Below the pieces are notes generated by a model that saw only the letters and a list, made by a program, of their open reading frames with translations, did no database searches and had not been told where the DNA came from. Below, in pieces: positions 8,845-17,156 of a stretch of DNA of 64,000 nt. Source of the stretch: Carboxylicivirga linearis (GTDB taxonomy: Bacteria; Bacteroidota; Bacteroidia; Bacteroidales; Marinilabiliaceae); contig NZ_JAGUCO010000007.1 in the NCBI RefSeq assembly GCF_018271995.1, positions 62,001-126,000 on the forward strand, written 5' to 3'. Every line of letters starts with the position of its first letter. The stretch's first letter is position 1. The position numbers and the translations under genes are program-made.

Positions 8845-10242
8845 TTATAAACTGGCACTGGTCTTTACTGCCGGAGCTAGTTCTACCGTAAAATGCCTCA
8901 TAATTGGGGCTTCTGAAATAATTTGGTAGCCATTTTTTATTTCATTTCTGCGATCAAATACATTTTTTAAAGCTGCAGCAATTACATCCATATGGTTATT
9001 GGTGTATGTTCGGCGTGGAATTGCTAAACGTACCATTTCCAATACCGGATATCGGTTTTCTCTGGTATCGGGGTCTCTGTCGGCTAGCAAAGTGCCAATT
9101 TCAACGCCTCTTATTCCAGCTTCTTTATACAATTCAATGGCTAATGTTTGTGCAACATATTCTTCTTTCGGTATTTGCGGAAGAAATTTCTTGGCATCAA
9201 TAAAAATGGCATGTCCACCAATTGGTTGTTGAATGGTAATTCCATATTCTATTAACTGATTTCCTAAATATTCAACTTGTTTTATGCGTGTCTCCAGATA
9301 GTCGAATTCAGTACCTTCATCCAGACCTTGAGCCAAAGCATTCATGTCTCTTCCCGACATTCCACCATAGGTAATAAATCCTTCGAAAATAATATTGTAT
9401 TGACTTGCCTTCTTAAAGAGCTCTTCTTCTTTTAATGCAATAAAACCACCCATGTTTACAATAGCATCTTTTTTACTACTCATGGTCATTCCATCGGCAT
9501 AGTTGTACATCTCCTTCACAATCTGCTTGATGCTTTTATCGGCATATCCTTCTTCACGAACCTTAATGAAATAGGCATTTTCAGCAAAGCGAGCAGAATC
9601 AAAAATAACACGAACGCCATATTTTTGAGCCATAGAGTAAACATCCTTCAGATTTTGCATTGAAACCGGTTGTCCTCCTGATGTATTGCAGGTTACGGTA
9701 ACAATAATCATCGGAATTTTTTCCTTTGGATTGGTTAATAATATATGCTCCAGTTTGTTTAGATCTATATTTCCTTTAAACGGATGGTCTAATGTTGTAT
9801 CAAATGCTTCGTCAATGGTACAATCAATGGCTTTTGCCTTTCTGAATTCAATATGACCTTTTGTAGTATCGAAATGAGAGTTTCCCGGTACAACGTCCCC
9901 ATCTTTTACCAGAGCTGAGAAAAGCACATTTTCAGCGGCACGGCCCTGATGTGTGGGTAAGAAGTATTCAAAACCAAGAATGTTTTTTATGGCATTCTTT
10001 AAGTTATAATACGATGAGGCTCCGGCATAGCTTTCATCACCCAACATCATGGCAGCCCATTGTCTGTCACTCATTGCGCCTGTTCCACTATCGGTTAATA
10101 GATCAATAAAGACCTGATCGCTTCTTAAGTTAAATAAATTGTATTTCGCTTCTTTAATCCATCTTTCGCGTTCTTCTCTTGAGCTTTTACGTATGGGCTC
10201 AATCATTTTTATTTTATATGATTCAGAGAATGGTAATTCCAT
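8845..10242 (-). CDS. tnaA: Tryptophanase (tryptophan indole-lyase)
   Basis: A PLP enzyme that splits tryptophan into indole, pyruvate and ammonia. The start was placed at ATG 10242 (MELPFSESYKIKMIEP), giving 465 residues; the frame extends to a GTG at 10278 but the family begins near the chosen site. The PLP lysine motif SSKKDA is near residues 255-260. The close relative tyrosine phenol-lyase is disfavoured. The substrate-side residues read AGIRGVEIG, with Val and Ile as in tryptophanase, where TPL has Met and Arg. HFDTT also has the tryptophanase-type Asp. No TnaC-like Trp leader peptide was found upstream. The gene is alone and has its own terminator. Confidence 0.92.
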   Translation of the reverse strand: MELPFSESYKIKMIEPIRKSSREERERWIKEAKYNLFNLRSDQVFIDLLTDSGTGAMSDRQWAAMMLGDESYAGASSYYNLKNAIKNILGFEYFLPTHQGRAAENVLFSALVKDGDVVPGNSHFDTTKGHIEFRKAKAIDCTIDEAFDTTLDHPFKGNIDLNKLEHILLTNPKEKIPMIIVTVTCNTSGGQPVSMQNLKDVYSMAQKYGVRVIFDSARFAENAYFIKVREEGYADKSIKQIVKEMYNYADGMTMSSKKDAIVNMGGFIALKEEELFKKASQYNIIFEGFITYGGMSGRDMNALAQGLDEGTEFDYLETRIKQVEYLGNQLIEYGITIQQPIGGHAIFIDAKKFLPQIPKEEYVAQTLAIELYKEAGIRGVEIGTLLADRDPDTRENRYPVLEMVRLAIPRRTYTNNHMDVIAAALKNVFDRRNEIKNGYQIISEAPIMRHFTVELAPAVKTSASL

Positions 10243-10456
10243 AATTAAGTTTTTTAATGACAACATCAAAATCACCACGAACTGTTGTTTACAGTATGCG
10301 GTAAAATAATTTGAGAAATAAGTATATTATAAAAGTGATTTTTGTAGCTGAAGTAAACAGCTTATTAACAGGAGAATTCGTCCCTGTTTTTGATGTTGAT
10401 GTAAACGCGGGATGATAAAGCTGATTGTATGAGTGTGTTAATCATAACGGTAACTT

Positions 10457-10475
10457 TTATCTTTGGTAAAGATAA
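10457..10475. promoter_or_regulatory. Perfect inverted repeat overlapping a -7 box
   Basis: TTATCTTT-GGT-AAAGATAA, two 8-bp arms around 3 bases. The plus strand inside it reads TATCTTTG (10458-10465), an exact TAnnTTTG -7 box, so a protein bound here would block RNA polymerase. It lies about 150 bases before the DUF3078 gene and 215 bases before tnaA. Confidence 0.4.
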
Positions 10476-10561
10476 CAAATCTAGTTGTGCTGAAAAAAGT
10501 TCTGTGGCTGATATTCATCAACCCAAGTTATTTTTTCATGATAATCTTTAATCTAATTATT

Positions 10562-10590
10562 TTTGTAAATCGCTTTTCGTGCTATTTTTG
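10562..10590 (+). promoter_or_regulatory. Candidate promoter for the DUF3078 gene
   Basis: TTTG at 10562-10565, a 17-bp spacer and TATTTTTG (10583-10590), an exact -7 match. Predicted start near 10597, about 25 bases before the GTG start codon. Confidence 0.5.
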
Positions 10591-10621
10591 TCATTGAAAA
10601 ATCATAAGAAGCAAATTTATT

Positions 10622-12037
10622 GTGCAAATAAAAAAGCTGGGGGTAGATAGTCTGTTTATCTTTGTTTTAGTGTTTTTCATAAGCCTCGTATTTATATCTC
10701 AGGATAGTAAAGGACAAATTGTTTCAGGTCAGATGTTGGAACAATTATGGGAGGCGAATGAGATAACTCAGGAGAGTTATGTCGATTCTTTAGGCGAAAT
10801 TTTTCAAGGTAGTTATATTTCAAAGTATATACGAAGGCAGATATACAATGGGAGTATGCTTGGTAAACTTGGATATCCGATTGGTGAACAATCGAAATAT
10901 ATGCCACATACTTTTGGTTTAAAATATCGAGTGCCCGATTATCCAAAAATAGAGCATCAGAAAAAAGATTATTCATCGAAAGCATTTAACGATTATCAGC
11001 AATTTATAAAAAAGTTGAATCAGGGCGGATCGTATTCTTCGGAATTAAACTTAGATCAAAGACCTATTCTGCAAGTAATGCGAGATGCTTCCATTCATTA
11101 TCCTGAGTATGTCGATTATATGTGGAATGATATTCCTGATGTTTCTCATGTGGGAAGAAGAAGATTATCGAGGAGGGCTGTTGAGAAGAGAATTAGTACT
11201 TTTATACCAGATACTTCCAGTACCAGGCCCAGTCTTGAACAAATTATTATAGAAAAGAGCCCATGGGAGTTTGGCGGGAAAGAGAATATTCAATTATCGC
11301 AAGGTTACCTTGAGAATTGGACTAAAGGGGGAGAGAGTAATGTAGCATTAAGTAGCGATTTACGTTTAAATATAAATTTTACCAAAGGAAAGCATAGTTG
11401 GGAAAATAAGATTACCCATAAAATAGGAGTGATATCAACGGAGTCAGAATCTGGACGTTTTAATGATGATTTAGTAGAGATTGATACAAAATACGGATTG
11501 CAGTCATCTAAAAAATGGTATTATAGTTTTTTGTATAATATTAAAACGCAGATATTTAAAGGTTATGATAATTCTGATAAGGAACATGAAAATCCGATTT
11601 CAGGCTTTTTAGCTCCAGCTTATATGTCATTTGCTGTGGGTATGGATTATAAACCTAGTAATAAGTTTACCTTGCTTTTATCACCTTTAACTTCAAGGTT
11701 GACAATTGTTAAAGATACAGCTACTATAGATCAAACAAGGTATGGTATAGATGCCAATAAGAAGGCGAATGTCTTAAATGGATTATCCGTTGTTAATAGC
11801 TTTAGCTATAAGGTTTCGAAGGAAATTAATATAACATCAAAAATCGATATCTTTTACCAGTACTTAAATGACGATGGAGAAAATCAGAAACAAGTTGATT
11901 GGGAATTAATAATGGATATGCGAATTAATCAGTTCTTATCTACTAGGTTGTTAGGTAATCTGCGTTATTTTACAACGGAATCGGACAAGGTGCAGATACG
12001 GGAAAATTTTAATATAGCATTTCAGTACCACTTTTAA
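10622..12037 (+). CDS. DUF3078-family outer-membrane protein
   Basis: A 471-residue protein using a GTG start at 10622; a promoter candidate ending at 10590 supports a start close by. The N-terminal hydrophobic stretch (FIFVLVFFISLVFIS) is a signal sequence. The C-terminal half carries the DUF3078 signature YLENWTKGGESNVALSSDLR and alternating amphipathic strands, and it ends in aromatic FQYHF, as expected for an outer-membrane beta-barrel. The N-terminal 200 residues are polar and less conserved. Function is unknown for the family. Single gene. Confidence 0.82.
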   Translation: MQIKKLGVDSLFIFVLVFFISLVFISQDSKGQIVSGQMLEQLWEANEITQESYVDSLGEIFQGSYISKYIRRQIYNGSMLGKLGYPIGEQSKYMPHTFGLKYRVPDYPKIEHQKKDYSSKAFNDYQQFIKKLNQGGSYSSELNLDQRPILQVMRDASIHYPEYVDYMWNDIPDVSHVGRRRLSRRAVEKRISTFIPDTSSTRPSLEQIIIEKSPWEFGGKENIQLSQGYLENWTKGGESNVALSSDLRLNINFTKGKHSWENKITHKIGVISTESESGRFNDDLVEIDTKYGLQSSKKWYYSFLYNIKTQIFKGYDNSDKEHENPISGFLAPAYMSFAVGMDYKPSNKFTLLLSPLTSRLTIVKDTATIDQTRYGIDANKKANVLNGLSVVNSFSYKVSKEINITSKIDIFYQYLNDDGENQKQVDWELIMDMRINQFLSTRLLGNLRYFTTESDKVQIRENFNIAFQYHF

Positions 12038-12065
12038 GTATCTAATTATGTGAAGATAAAGATAA

Positions 12066-12083
12066 GTTAACATTTGTGTTAAC
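12066..12083. promoter_or_regulatory. GTTAACA-N4-TGTTAAC inverted repeat, possible activator site
   Basis: Perfect 7-bp arms around TTTG. Size and symmetry resemble Crp/Fnr-family sites. Its centre is about 66 bases before the predicted start of the small RNA, a position typical of activators. The binding protein is unknown. Confidence 0.35.
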
Positions 12084-12101
12084 AAAAATTAACAATTAAT
12101 A

Positions 12102-12134
12102 TTATGAACTGTATTAAAAAAGGGTGTATTTTTG
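12102..12134 (+). promoter_or_regulatory. Candidate promoter of the predicted small RNA
   Basis: TTATG (12102-12106), 20 bases, then TATTTTTG (12127-12134), an exact -7 match. Predicted start near 12141. Confidence 0.45.
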
Positions 12135-12140
12135 CAGTGT

Positions 12141-12296
12141 AAGATTAAAGGGAAAACATCTTCTTACAATTTGAAATGATAGTAAAGCACTATGTGCTAC
12201 AAGATATTGAGTAAGTTTTCTCATAGTTTAGGGTTAGGTTTGGTTAAAAGTTGAAAGTCGTCTTAAAGAATGCTTTAAGGCGGCTTTCTTTTTTTG
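12141..12296 (+). ncRNA. Candidate structured small RNA
   Basis: A unit of about 155 bases with its own promoter and terminator and no credible gene. Nested complementary arms can be read directly: GGGAAAAC (12150-12157) with GTTTTCTC (12215-12222, one G-U), ATCTT (12158-12162) with AAGAT (12201-12205), and the hairpin AGCAC-TAT-GTGCT (12186-12198). It ends in a long terminator hairpin. I cannot assign it to a known RNA family; a 6S-type RNA is one possibility, given a single closing stem with a bulged interior. A 12-codon frame (12176-12214) overlaps the fold and is probably chance. Confidence 0.5.
12253..12296 (+). terminator. Strong Rho-independent terminator of the small RNA
   Basis: A 16-bp stem, GAAAGTCGTCTTAAAG (12253-12268) with CTTTAAGGCGGCTTTC (12273-12288), including two G-U pairs, followed by eight T. 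Confidence 0.85.
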
Positions 12297-12298
12297 TA

Positions 12299-12329
12299 TT
12301 TGTTTAAGCATATCTTCTTTCTTATTTTG
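12299..12329 (+). promoter_or_regulatory. Candidate promoter of the MFS gene
   Basis: TTTG (12299-12302), 19 bases, then TTATTTTG (12322-12329, one mismatch). It lies directly after the preceding terminator and about 20 bases before the start codon. Confidence 0.4.
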
Positions 12330-12348
12330 GCAGTGTAATACTTAAATT

Positions 12349-13596
12349 ATGAGTAAAAGGGGTATTAGCTATCAAAAGGATTTACAATTTTATAAATTCT
12401 GTGCCTACGGTTTTTTTAAGAATTTGCGTTTCTTCGATCCTTTTTTGTTATTGTTCTTTCTCGAAAAAGGAATTTCTTATGCTCAAATTGGGGTTTTATA
12501 CGGTGTACGTGAAATAAGTATAAATATTCTGGAGGTTCCATCGGGTATAATTGCTGATATTGTTGGGCGAAAGCGATCTTTGATATTTGCTTTTGCGGCA
12601 TACATTATTAGTTTTTTAATGTTTTATTTTCTAACGGGTTTTGTTGGTTTTCTTGTAGCTTTTGTATTTTATGGAGTTGGAGATGCATTTCGTTCGGGTA
12701 CCCATAAGGCTATGATTTTAGCCTATTTGAAGAAGAATGGTTGGGAAGATTCAAAAACAGCCTATTATGGCAGAACCCGATCCTGGTCGCAAAGAGGATC
12801 AGCATTAGCATCCGTTTTAAGTGCCGCTTTCGTATTTTATACAGGATCTTATAAATTCATCTTTTTGATGTCAGTTATTCCTTATGTTATTGATTTATTT
12901 TTAATGATGTCTTATCCTTCCTATCTTAATGGAGATGGCAGGCAACAAAAGCATCATGTTGGACAATTGTTTAAAGAGTTTTTTACTTCAGTAAAACAAG
13001 CATTCTCTGAGTGGAAGCCTTTCCGTATTATTGTAACTACAAGTAGTTATACCGGATACTATAAAGCTGTAAAAGATTTTATTCAGCCATTGTTGGTTGG
13101 GTTGGCTATAAGTTTGCCTTTTCTTACCGATTTACCCGATAAAAAGAAATCTGCAATAGTAATAGGTGTAGTTTATTCAATTCTGTATTTAATTAATGCT
13201 ATGGTGAGCCAACGTGTTTATAAAGTAGAAGCTTTATTTAAAGATGTATTATCGGGTTTGGTAATTATACAATTGTTTGGATGGATTGGAGGGGCGATAG
13301 CTGGAATTATGTATGTTTTGGAATGGAAGTTAATGGCAATTTTGTTTTTTGCATTTGTTTTAATTGTTCAAAATGCACGCAGACCCTTGGCTGTTAAATA
13401 TGTAAGTGGAAATTTTGATGATAAAATTATGGCAACAGTTCTATCAGCAGAATCTCAAAGCGAAACTATTTTTACATCGGTTTTTGCTGTTGTCTTAGGC
13501 TTTTTAGTTCAGTACATGGGGGTTGGATATGGATTGCTTTGTATTTCTTCAGTACTTATAGTATTTAACTTTGCAATTCGGTTTTTTAAGAAGTAA
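12349..13596 (+). CDS. Major facilitator superfamily transporter
   Basis: A 415-residue integral membrane protein with about 12 hydrophobic segments. The first cytoplasmic loop carries a variant of the MFS motif A (PSGIIADIVGRKRSL, about residues 64-78). The second half is less regular, which is usual. The substrate cannot be told. It has its own promoter candidate and is followed, 9 bases after its stop, by a long palindrome (13606-13643) that separates it from the ComEC-like gene. Confidence 0.88.
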   Translation: MSKRGISYQKDLQFYKFCAYGFFKNLRFFDPFLLLFFLEKGISYAQIGVLYGVREISINILEVPSGIIADIVGRKRSLIFAFAAYIISFLMFYFLTGFVGFLVAFVFYGVGDAFRSGTHKAMILAYLKKNGWEDSKTAYYGRTRSWSQRGSALASVLSAAFVFYTGSYKFIFLMSVIPYVIDLFLMMSYPSYLNGDGRQQKHHVGQLFKEFFTSVKQAFSEWKPFRIIVTTSSYTGYYKAVKDFIQPLLVGLAISLPFLTDLPDKKKSAIVIGVVYSILYLINAMVSQRVYKVEALFKDVLSGLVIIQLFGWIGGAIAGIMYVLEWKLMAILFFAFVLIVQNARRPLAVKYVSGNFDDKIMATVLSAESQSETIFTSVFAVVLGFLVQYMGVGYGLLCISSVLIVFNFAIRFFKK

Positions 13597-13605
13597 TAAT
13601 TGAAT

Positions 13606-13643
13606 TTACGTAAAGTATTTAATATATTGAATACTTTACGTAA
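13606..13643. promoter_or_regulatory. Long perfect inverted repeat built from two TTACGTAA palindromes
   Basis: Left arm TTACGTAAAGTATT (13606-13619), 10-base spacer, right arm AATACTTTACGTAA (13630-13643). Each outer 8-mer TTACGTAA is itself a perfect palindrome, and their centres are 30 bp apart, about three helical turns. There is no T-run, so it is a poor terminator. It ends 6 bases before the ComEC ATG, so it could be an operator for a cooperative dimer or an RNA hairpin masking the start codon. Confidence 0.6.
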
Positions 13644-13649
13644 TATAAA

Positions 13650-15647
13650 ATGGTTAAATTATTCTTTTCTTATTCTCCTTTTTTAAAGGTGGTTGTTCCC
13701 TTTATTATCGGAATTTGGCTTTTTAATCAGTTTGACATTTCAATTGTACTATTAGGGATTACAACCCTTCTTGTGATGTTGGGGTATGGGTTATTTGTTT
13801 ATCTCTATCAGAAACGACCTGTCTTTAAATTAGGTTTTTTGTCAGGAGTATTAATGATTTTATTTATGATATGTTTTGGTGTTACATATCATTCTTTACG
13901 GGCGCCTGTAATCATTGATTCAATTAATGAGGTTTCATTTAAAGTGCAAGTAAGAAAGTGGATTGGTGAAACTGAGAAGAATAATAAATACAAAGCTAAA
14001 ATTAAAAATGTCCCGCATGATTCACTACGTTACTTAATAAATAAAGATGGAATTATTTACGTTTCAAAATCTACGAATGATGTAAGAATAGGTTCAGGAA
14101 GTAATTTGAATGTCAGTGGCAGGTTACTGCCATTTGATGCTCCGGTAATGCCTTATCAATTTAATTATTCGCAGTACCTAAAGAATAATAGAATTTCTTT
14201 TCGTCTTATTGTATTCGATTCTGATTTATCTGCGGACAGCAATGGGTTCTCAGATCTGGAATTGTTCTTGATTAGTTACAAAGAATATTTAAATGAACGA
14301 TTCCTGGAAAATGGAATGGGTAAGGAGGAGCTGGCAATTATTAATGCTATGTTTTTGGGAGATAAGCATCAGTTAACGTTTGAGCAAAAACAAGCTTTTG
14401 TAGATGCCGGCGCAATGCATTTATTAGCAGTTTCTGGGCTTCATGTTGGTATTATTTATCTTCTTGTTTCCGGGCTTTTTAAAAAACTATTTAAAAACCG
14501 AAAATCTGTTTTTATATCAGTGTTTATTACTTTATGGTTATATGCTCTGTTAACTGGTTTTTCGGCTTCGGTATTACGTGCGACTATAATGTTTTCTGTA
14601 ATTGAGATAGGCAGGCTAAGTCAACGACGGATTTATATTATTAACCTGCTATCAATTTCAATGTTTATTATTCTCTTAATCGATCCCTTGTTTGTTTATA
14701 GTGTAGGTTTTTGGTTAAGTCATTGTGCAGTTGCAGGTATTGTTTTGTTCTATCCCTATTTTGATAGATTGATTTATTTTAAATTTCCTCCATTCAGATG
14801 GTTTTGGTCCATACTTGCATTGTCAATTACTGCACAATTAGGAGCACTTCCCATAAGCATAGCAACTTTTCATCAGTTTCCGGTATTTTTTGCTTTAACC
14901 AATTGGATGCTTATTCCAATTGTTACACCTGTTTTAGTATTAAGTGTTTTGGGAGCTGTATTTAGTCCGGTTTCTTTTTTAATGCAACTTATAGTTCCTG
15001 CTTTAAGCGATTTATTAAGCTATATGAATCATACAACAGAGGCCATAAGTGGACTTTCATATTCATCACTGCATCATATACCATTTACTTATTGGCAGAT
15101 GGCTCTTTTGTTTATTGCGCTAATTACCTTGTTAATTCGTATTGAGCTGAAAACTCTTAAGAGCTTACAATTGTTCTTATTAATGGCGATATTATTTGTT
15201 GGAAGTCTACATCTTAATCGTTTAATAATGCCTGAAAAAGGAATAGTTGCAGTTGAAACAGAGAAGGGTATGGTTGTTAATTACTTTGATCCATTTGTGA
15301 ATGAACTTATTGTTAGTGATAAAATGACGAAAAAAGAAATTGACTGGTTGTTTGATGGATTATGGTCAAATATAGGTGTCTCAAATAAACCTGTGATTTA
15401 TCAACAATGTATGAATGCTGATTCGGTTTTTAACGCTAGGATGGTTAATGGAAGATCAGTACTGGTTGTGAGGAAATATTTAAAGAAATCCCCTATTGCC
15501 ATAGATGAGAAGTTTGATTATATATTCAATGTTCAAAGCGATAATAGCCCCCTAAATGGAGATGGAGAAGATTTGAATTGTATTATGTTGTATGGAGGCG
15601 GTTTGAATAGTGTTGGTGATAAAAAAAATAGCATTATGAAACCCTAG
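13650..15647 (+). CDS. ComEC/Rec2-family DNA uptake channel protein
   Basis: A 665-residue membrane protein. Residues 1-190 contain hydrophobic segments and an OB-like soluble region. The central part holds the Competence domain with the hallmark HLLAVSGLHVGI (about residues 255-266) and many membrane helices. The C-terminal 140 residues are soluble but show no metallo-beta-lactamase HxHxDH motif, so this is the short form lacking the nuclease-like domain, common in Bacteroidota. It probably passes single-stranded DNA across the inner membrane during natural transformation. A hairpin (15634-15657) spans its stop codon. Confidence 0.9.
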   Translation: MVKLFFSYSPFLKVVVPFIIGIWLFNQFDISIVLLGITTLLVMLGYGLFVYLYQKRPVFKLGFLSGVLMILFMICFGVTYHSLRAPVIIDSINEVSFKVQVRKWIGETEKNNKYKAKIKNVPHDSLRYLINKDGIIYVSKSTNDVRIGSGSNLNVSGRLLPFDAPVMPYQFNYSQYLKNNRISFRLIVFDSDLSADSNGFSDLELFLISYKEYLNERFLENGMGKEELAIINAMFLGDKHQLTFEQKQAFVDAGAMHLLAVSGLHVGIIYLLVSGLFKKLFKNRKSVFISVFITLWLYALLTGFSASVLRATIMFSVIEIGRLSQRRIYIINLLSISMFIILLIDPLFVYSVGFWLSHCAVAGIVLFYPYFDRLIYFKFPPFRWFWSILALSITAQLGALPISIATFHQFPVFFALTNWMLIPIVTPVLVLSVLGAVFSPVSFLMQLIVPALSDLLSYMNHTTEAISGLSYSSLHHIPFTYWQMALLFIALITLLIRIELKTLKSLQLFLLMAILFVGSLHLNRLIMPEKGIVAVETEKGMVVNYFDPFVNELIVSDKMTKKEIDWLFDGLWSNIGVSNKPVIYQQCMNADSVFNARMVNGRSVLVVRKYLKKSPIAIDEKFDYIFNVQSDNSPLNGDGEDLNCIMLYGGGLNSVGDKKNSIMKP

Positions 15648-15657
15648 TGTTTCATAA
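15634..15657. repeat. Inverted repeat over the ComEC stop codon
   Basis: TTATGAAAC (15634-15642) and GTTTCATAA (15649-15657), perfect 9-bp arms with a 6-base loop. The stop codon is in the loop. No T-run follows, so it may stabilise or process the message rather than terminate it. Confidence 0.45.
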
Positions 15658-15705
15658 CGCTTGCGGGCATCTTGCTTAATTAGGATGTTATTTCTATCAA
15701 TATTA

Positions 15706-15738
15706 TTTGGATATATGCCCTTATTATATCTTAATTTG
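15706..15738 (+). promoter_or_regulatory. Candidate promoter of the trk operon
   Basis: TTTG (15706-15709), 21 bases, then TTAATTTG (15731-15738, one mismatch to TAnnTTTG), about 48 bases before the trkA ATG. Confidence 0.4.
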
Positions 15739-15786
15739 CGATGTTTTTTGCCTTGGGTAATTTTAGGGAAATAGATTTATATCATC

Positions 15787-17127
15787 ATGAGGATTTTTAT
15801 TGCAGGAGCAGGAGAGGTAGGTACACATCTGGCAAAGATGTTTTGTAATGCCAATCATGACGTAATACTTATGGATGAAGATGAGGAAAAGCTTAAACAA
15901 GTAGATTCTCATTTTGATCTGATGACCATTGTTGGAACCATTTCTTCAATTGAAGATTTGAGAGAGGCCAATGTTAAATCATGCGATTTATTTATTGCTG
16001 TACCGCCTTATCAGGATATGAGTATTCTATCTTGCATATTAGCCAAGCAGCTGGGGGCTAAAACAACGGTAGCAAGGGTTAATAATCATGAGTATTTGAT
16101 GGAGGAAAATAAATTATTTTTCAAGAAGTTGGGTATTGATGAGTTAATTTATCCTGAACAATTAGGGGCTAAAGAGGTCCGTGCATCATTAAAACAGGTA
16201 GGTACACGTCAGATGTTTGAGTTTACCGGAAGTAAGTTGGTGATGTTTGCTTTAAAGGTTCGCGATAATGCTTTGATTGTTGGTAAAACATTAGCTGAAA
16301 TATCGGCTATGTATGAAAAGCAGGAATATAATGTGGTTGCCATTCTAAGAAGTGGAGAAACAATTATTCCTCGCGGTCAGGATGTATTGAGACATAACGA
16401 TTTGGTTTATGTTATTACTACCAAGTCGGCTGTTAAGCAGGTGATGGTTGATGCCGGTAAAAAACAGTTTGAGATTAAAAATGTAATGATCCTTGGAGGA
16501 AGCCGTATTGGTAAAAAAGTAGCTGAAGGCCTGGAAGGAAAATACAATATTAAGCTGATTGAGATTGATAAAGAACGAGCTATTCGTCTGGCTGATCAGT
16601 TATCAAATACATTAGTGATAAATGGTGATGGTCGTAACCTGGAGTTGTTGAAAGATGAAGGGATTAAAAAGATGGATGCCTTTGTTGCTGTTACAGGTAA
16701 TTCAGAGGTAAATATTCTGGCTTGTCAGTTGGCTAAGAAAATGGGAGTTCCCAAGACGGTTGCTGAGGTTGAAAATATCGATTACATCGATTTAGCTGAA
16801 AATATTGGTATTGGTACTTTGATTAATAAGAAATTAATTGCTGCGAGCCATATATACCGATATACCTTAAGGGCGAATGTTTCTCATGTAAGATGTTTAA
16901 CGGCTACTGATGCAGAGGTTTTAGAGTTAACCGCTCAACCAGGATCAAAAATTACCAAAGGTCCATTGCGTAAGTTAGGTCTTCCAAAGGATGTGAATAT
17001 TGGTGGAATTATTAGAGGGGAATCTGCTATTATAGCAACAGGTGACACTGTTATCGAACCTAATGATAAAGTTGTGATGTTTGCTATGCCTTCAGGGATT
17101 CCTAAGGTTGAAAAGATGTTTAGCTAG
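15787..17127 (+). CDS. trkA: Trk potassium system peripheral NAD-binding subunit TrkA
   Basis: The cytoplasmic regulator of TrkH-type potassium channels. The 446 residues contain two RCK halves. Each starts with a Rossmann nucleotide-binding motif (GAGEVGTHLAKMF near residue 6 and GGSRIGKKVAEGL near residue 238), and each is followed by a TrkA-C ligand-binding domain (for example the segment ending GQDVLRHNDLVYVI). This is the normal full-length double form. It leads an operon with two trkH genes, 29 bases upstream of the first. Confidence 0.96.
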   Translation: MRIFIAGAGEVGTHLAKMFCNANHDVILMDEDEEKLKQVDSHFDLMTIVGTISSIEDLREANVKSCDLFIAVPPYQDMSILSCILAKQLGAKTTVARVNNHEYLMEENKLFFKKLGIDELIYPEQLGAKEVRASLKQVGTRQMFEFTGSKLVMFALKVRDNALIVGKTLAEISAMYEKQEYNVVAILRSGETIIPRGQDVLRHNDLVYVITTKSAVKQVMVDAGKKQFEIKNVMILGGSRIGKKVAEGLEGKYNIKLIEIDKERAIRLADQLSNTLVINGDGRNLELLKDEGIKKMDAFVAVTGNSEVNILACQLAKKMGVPKTVAEVENIDYIDLAENIGIGTLINKKLIAASHIYRYTLRANVSHVRCLTATDAEVLELTAQPGSKITKGPLRKLGLPKDVNIGGIIRGESAIIATGDTVIEPNDKVVMFAMPSGIPKVEKMFS

Positions 17128-17156
17128 ATATACTGGCATTTTTTTGTACATAACCC

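Larger units (their letters stand above)
10243..10621. other. 379-base divergent intergenic region between tnaA and the DUF3078 gene
   Basis: No supported coding frame. It holds a perfect 19-bp inverted repeat at 10457-10475 and a promoter candidate at 10562-10590. No clear minus-strand promoter for tnaA was recognised. Confidence 0.6.
12038..12348. other. 311-base intergenic region with a predicted small RNA unit
   Basis: No convincing protein gene. It holds, in order, an inverted repeat (12066-12083), a promoter candidate (12102-12134), a foldable segment ending in a terminator (12253-12296), and a second promoter for the MFS gene (12299-12329). Confidence 0.6.

Noticed and set aside
8845-10242. 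Tyrosine phenol-lyase instead of tryptophanase
   Set aside because: The substrate-specificity positions read Val-Glu-Ile and HFDTT, as in tryptophanase; TPL has Met-Glu-Arg and a Thr at the latter site.
12066-12083. Terminator of the DUF3078 gene
   Set aside because: The GTTAACA/TGTTAAC repeat is AT-rich and followed by A, not T, so it fits an operator better.
12176-12214. A 12-codon leader peptide inside the small RNA
   Set aside because: Very short, shows no codon theme (no run of one amino acid), overlaps the hairpin arms, and no gene follows before the terminator.
13606-13643. Terminator of the MFS gene
   Set aside because: The stem is long but no T-run follows on the plus strand before the ComEC start codon.
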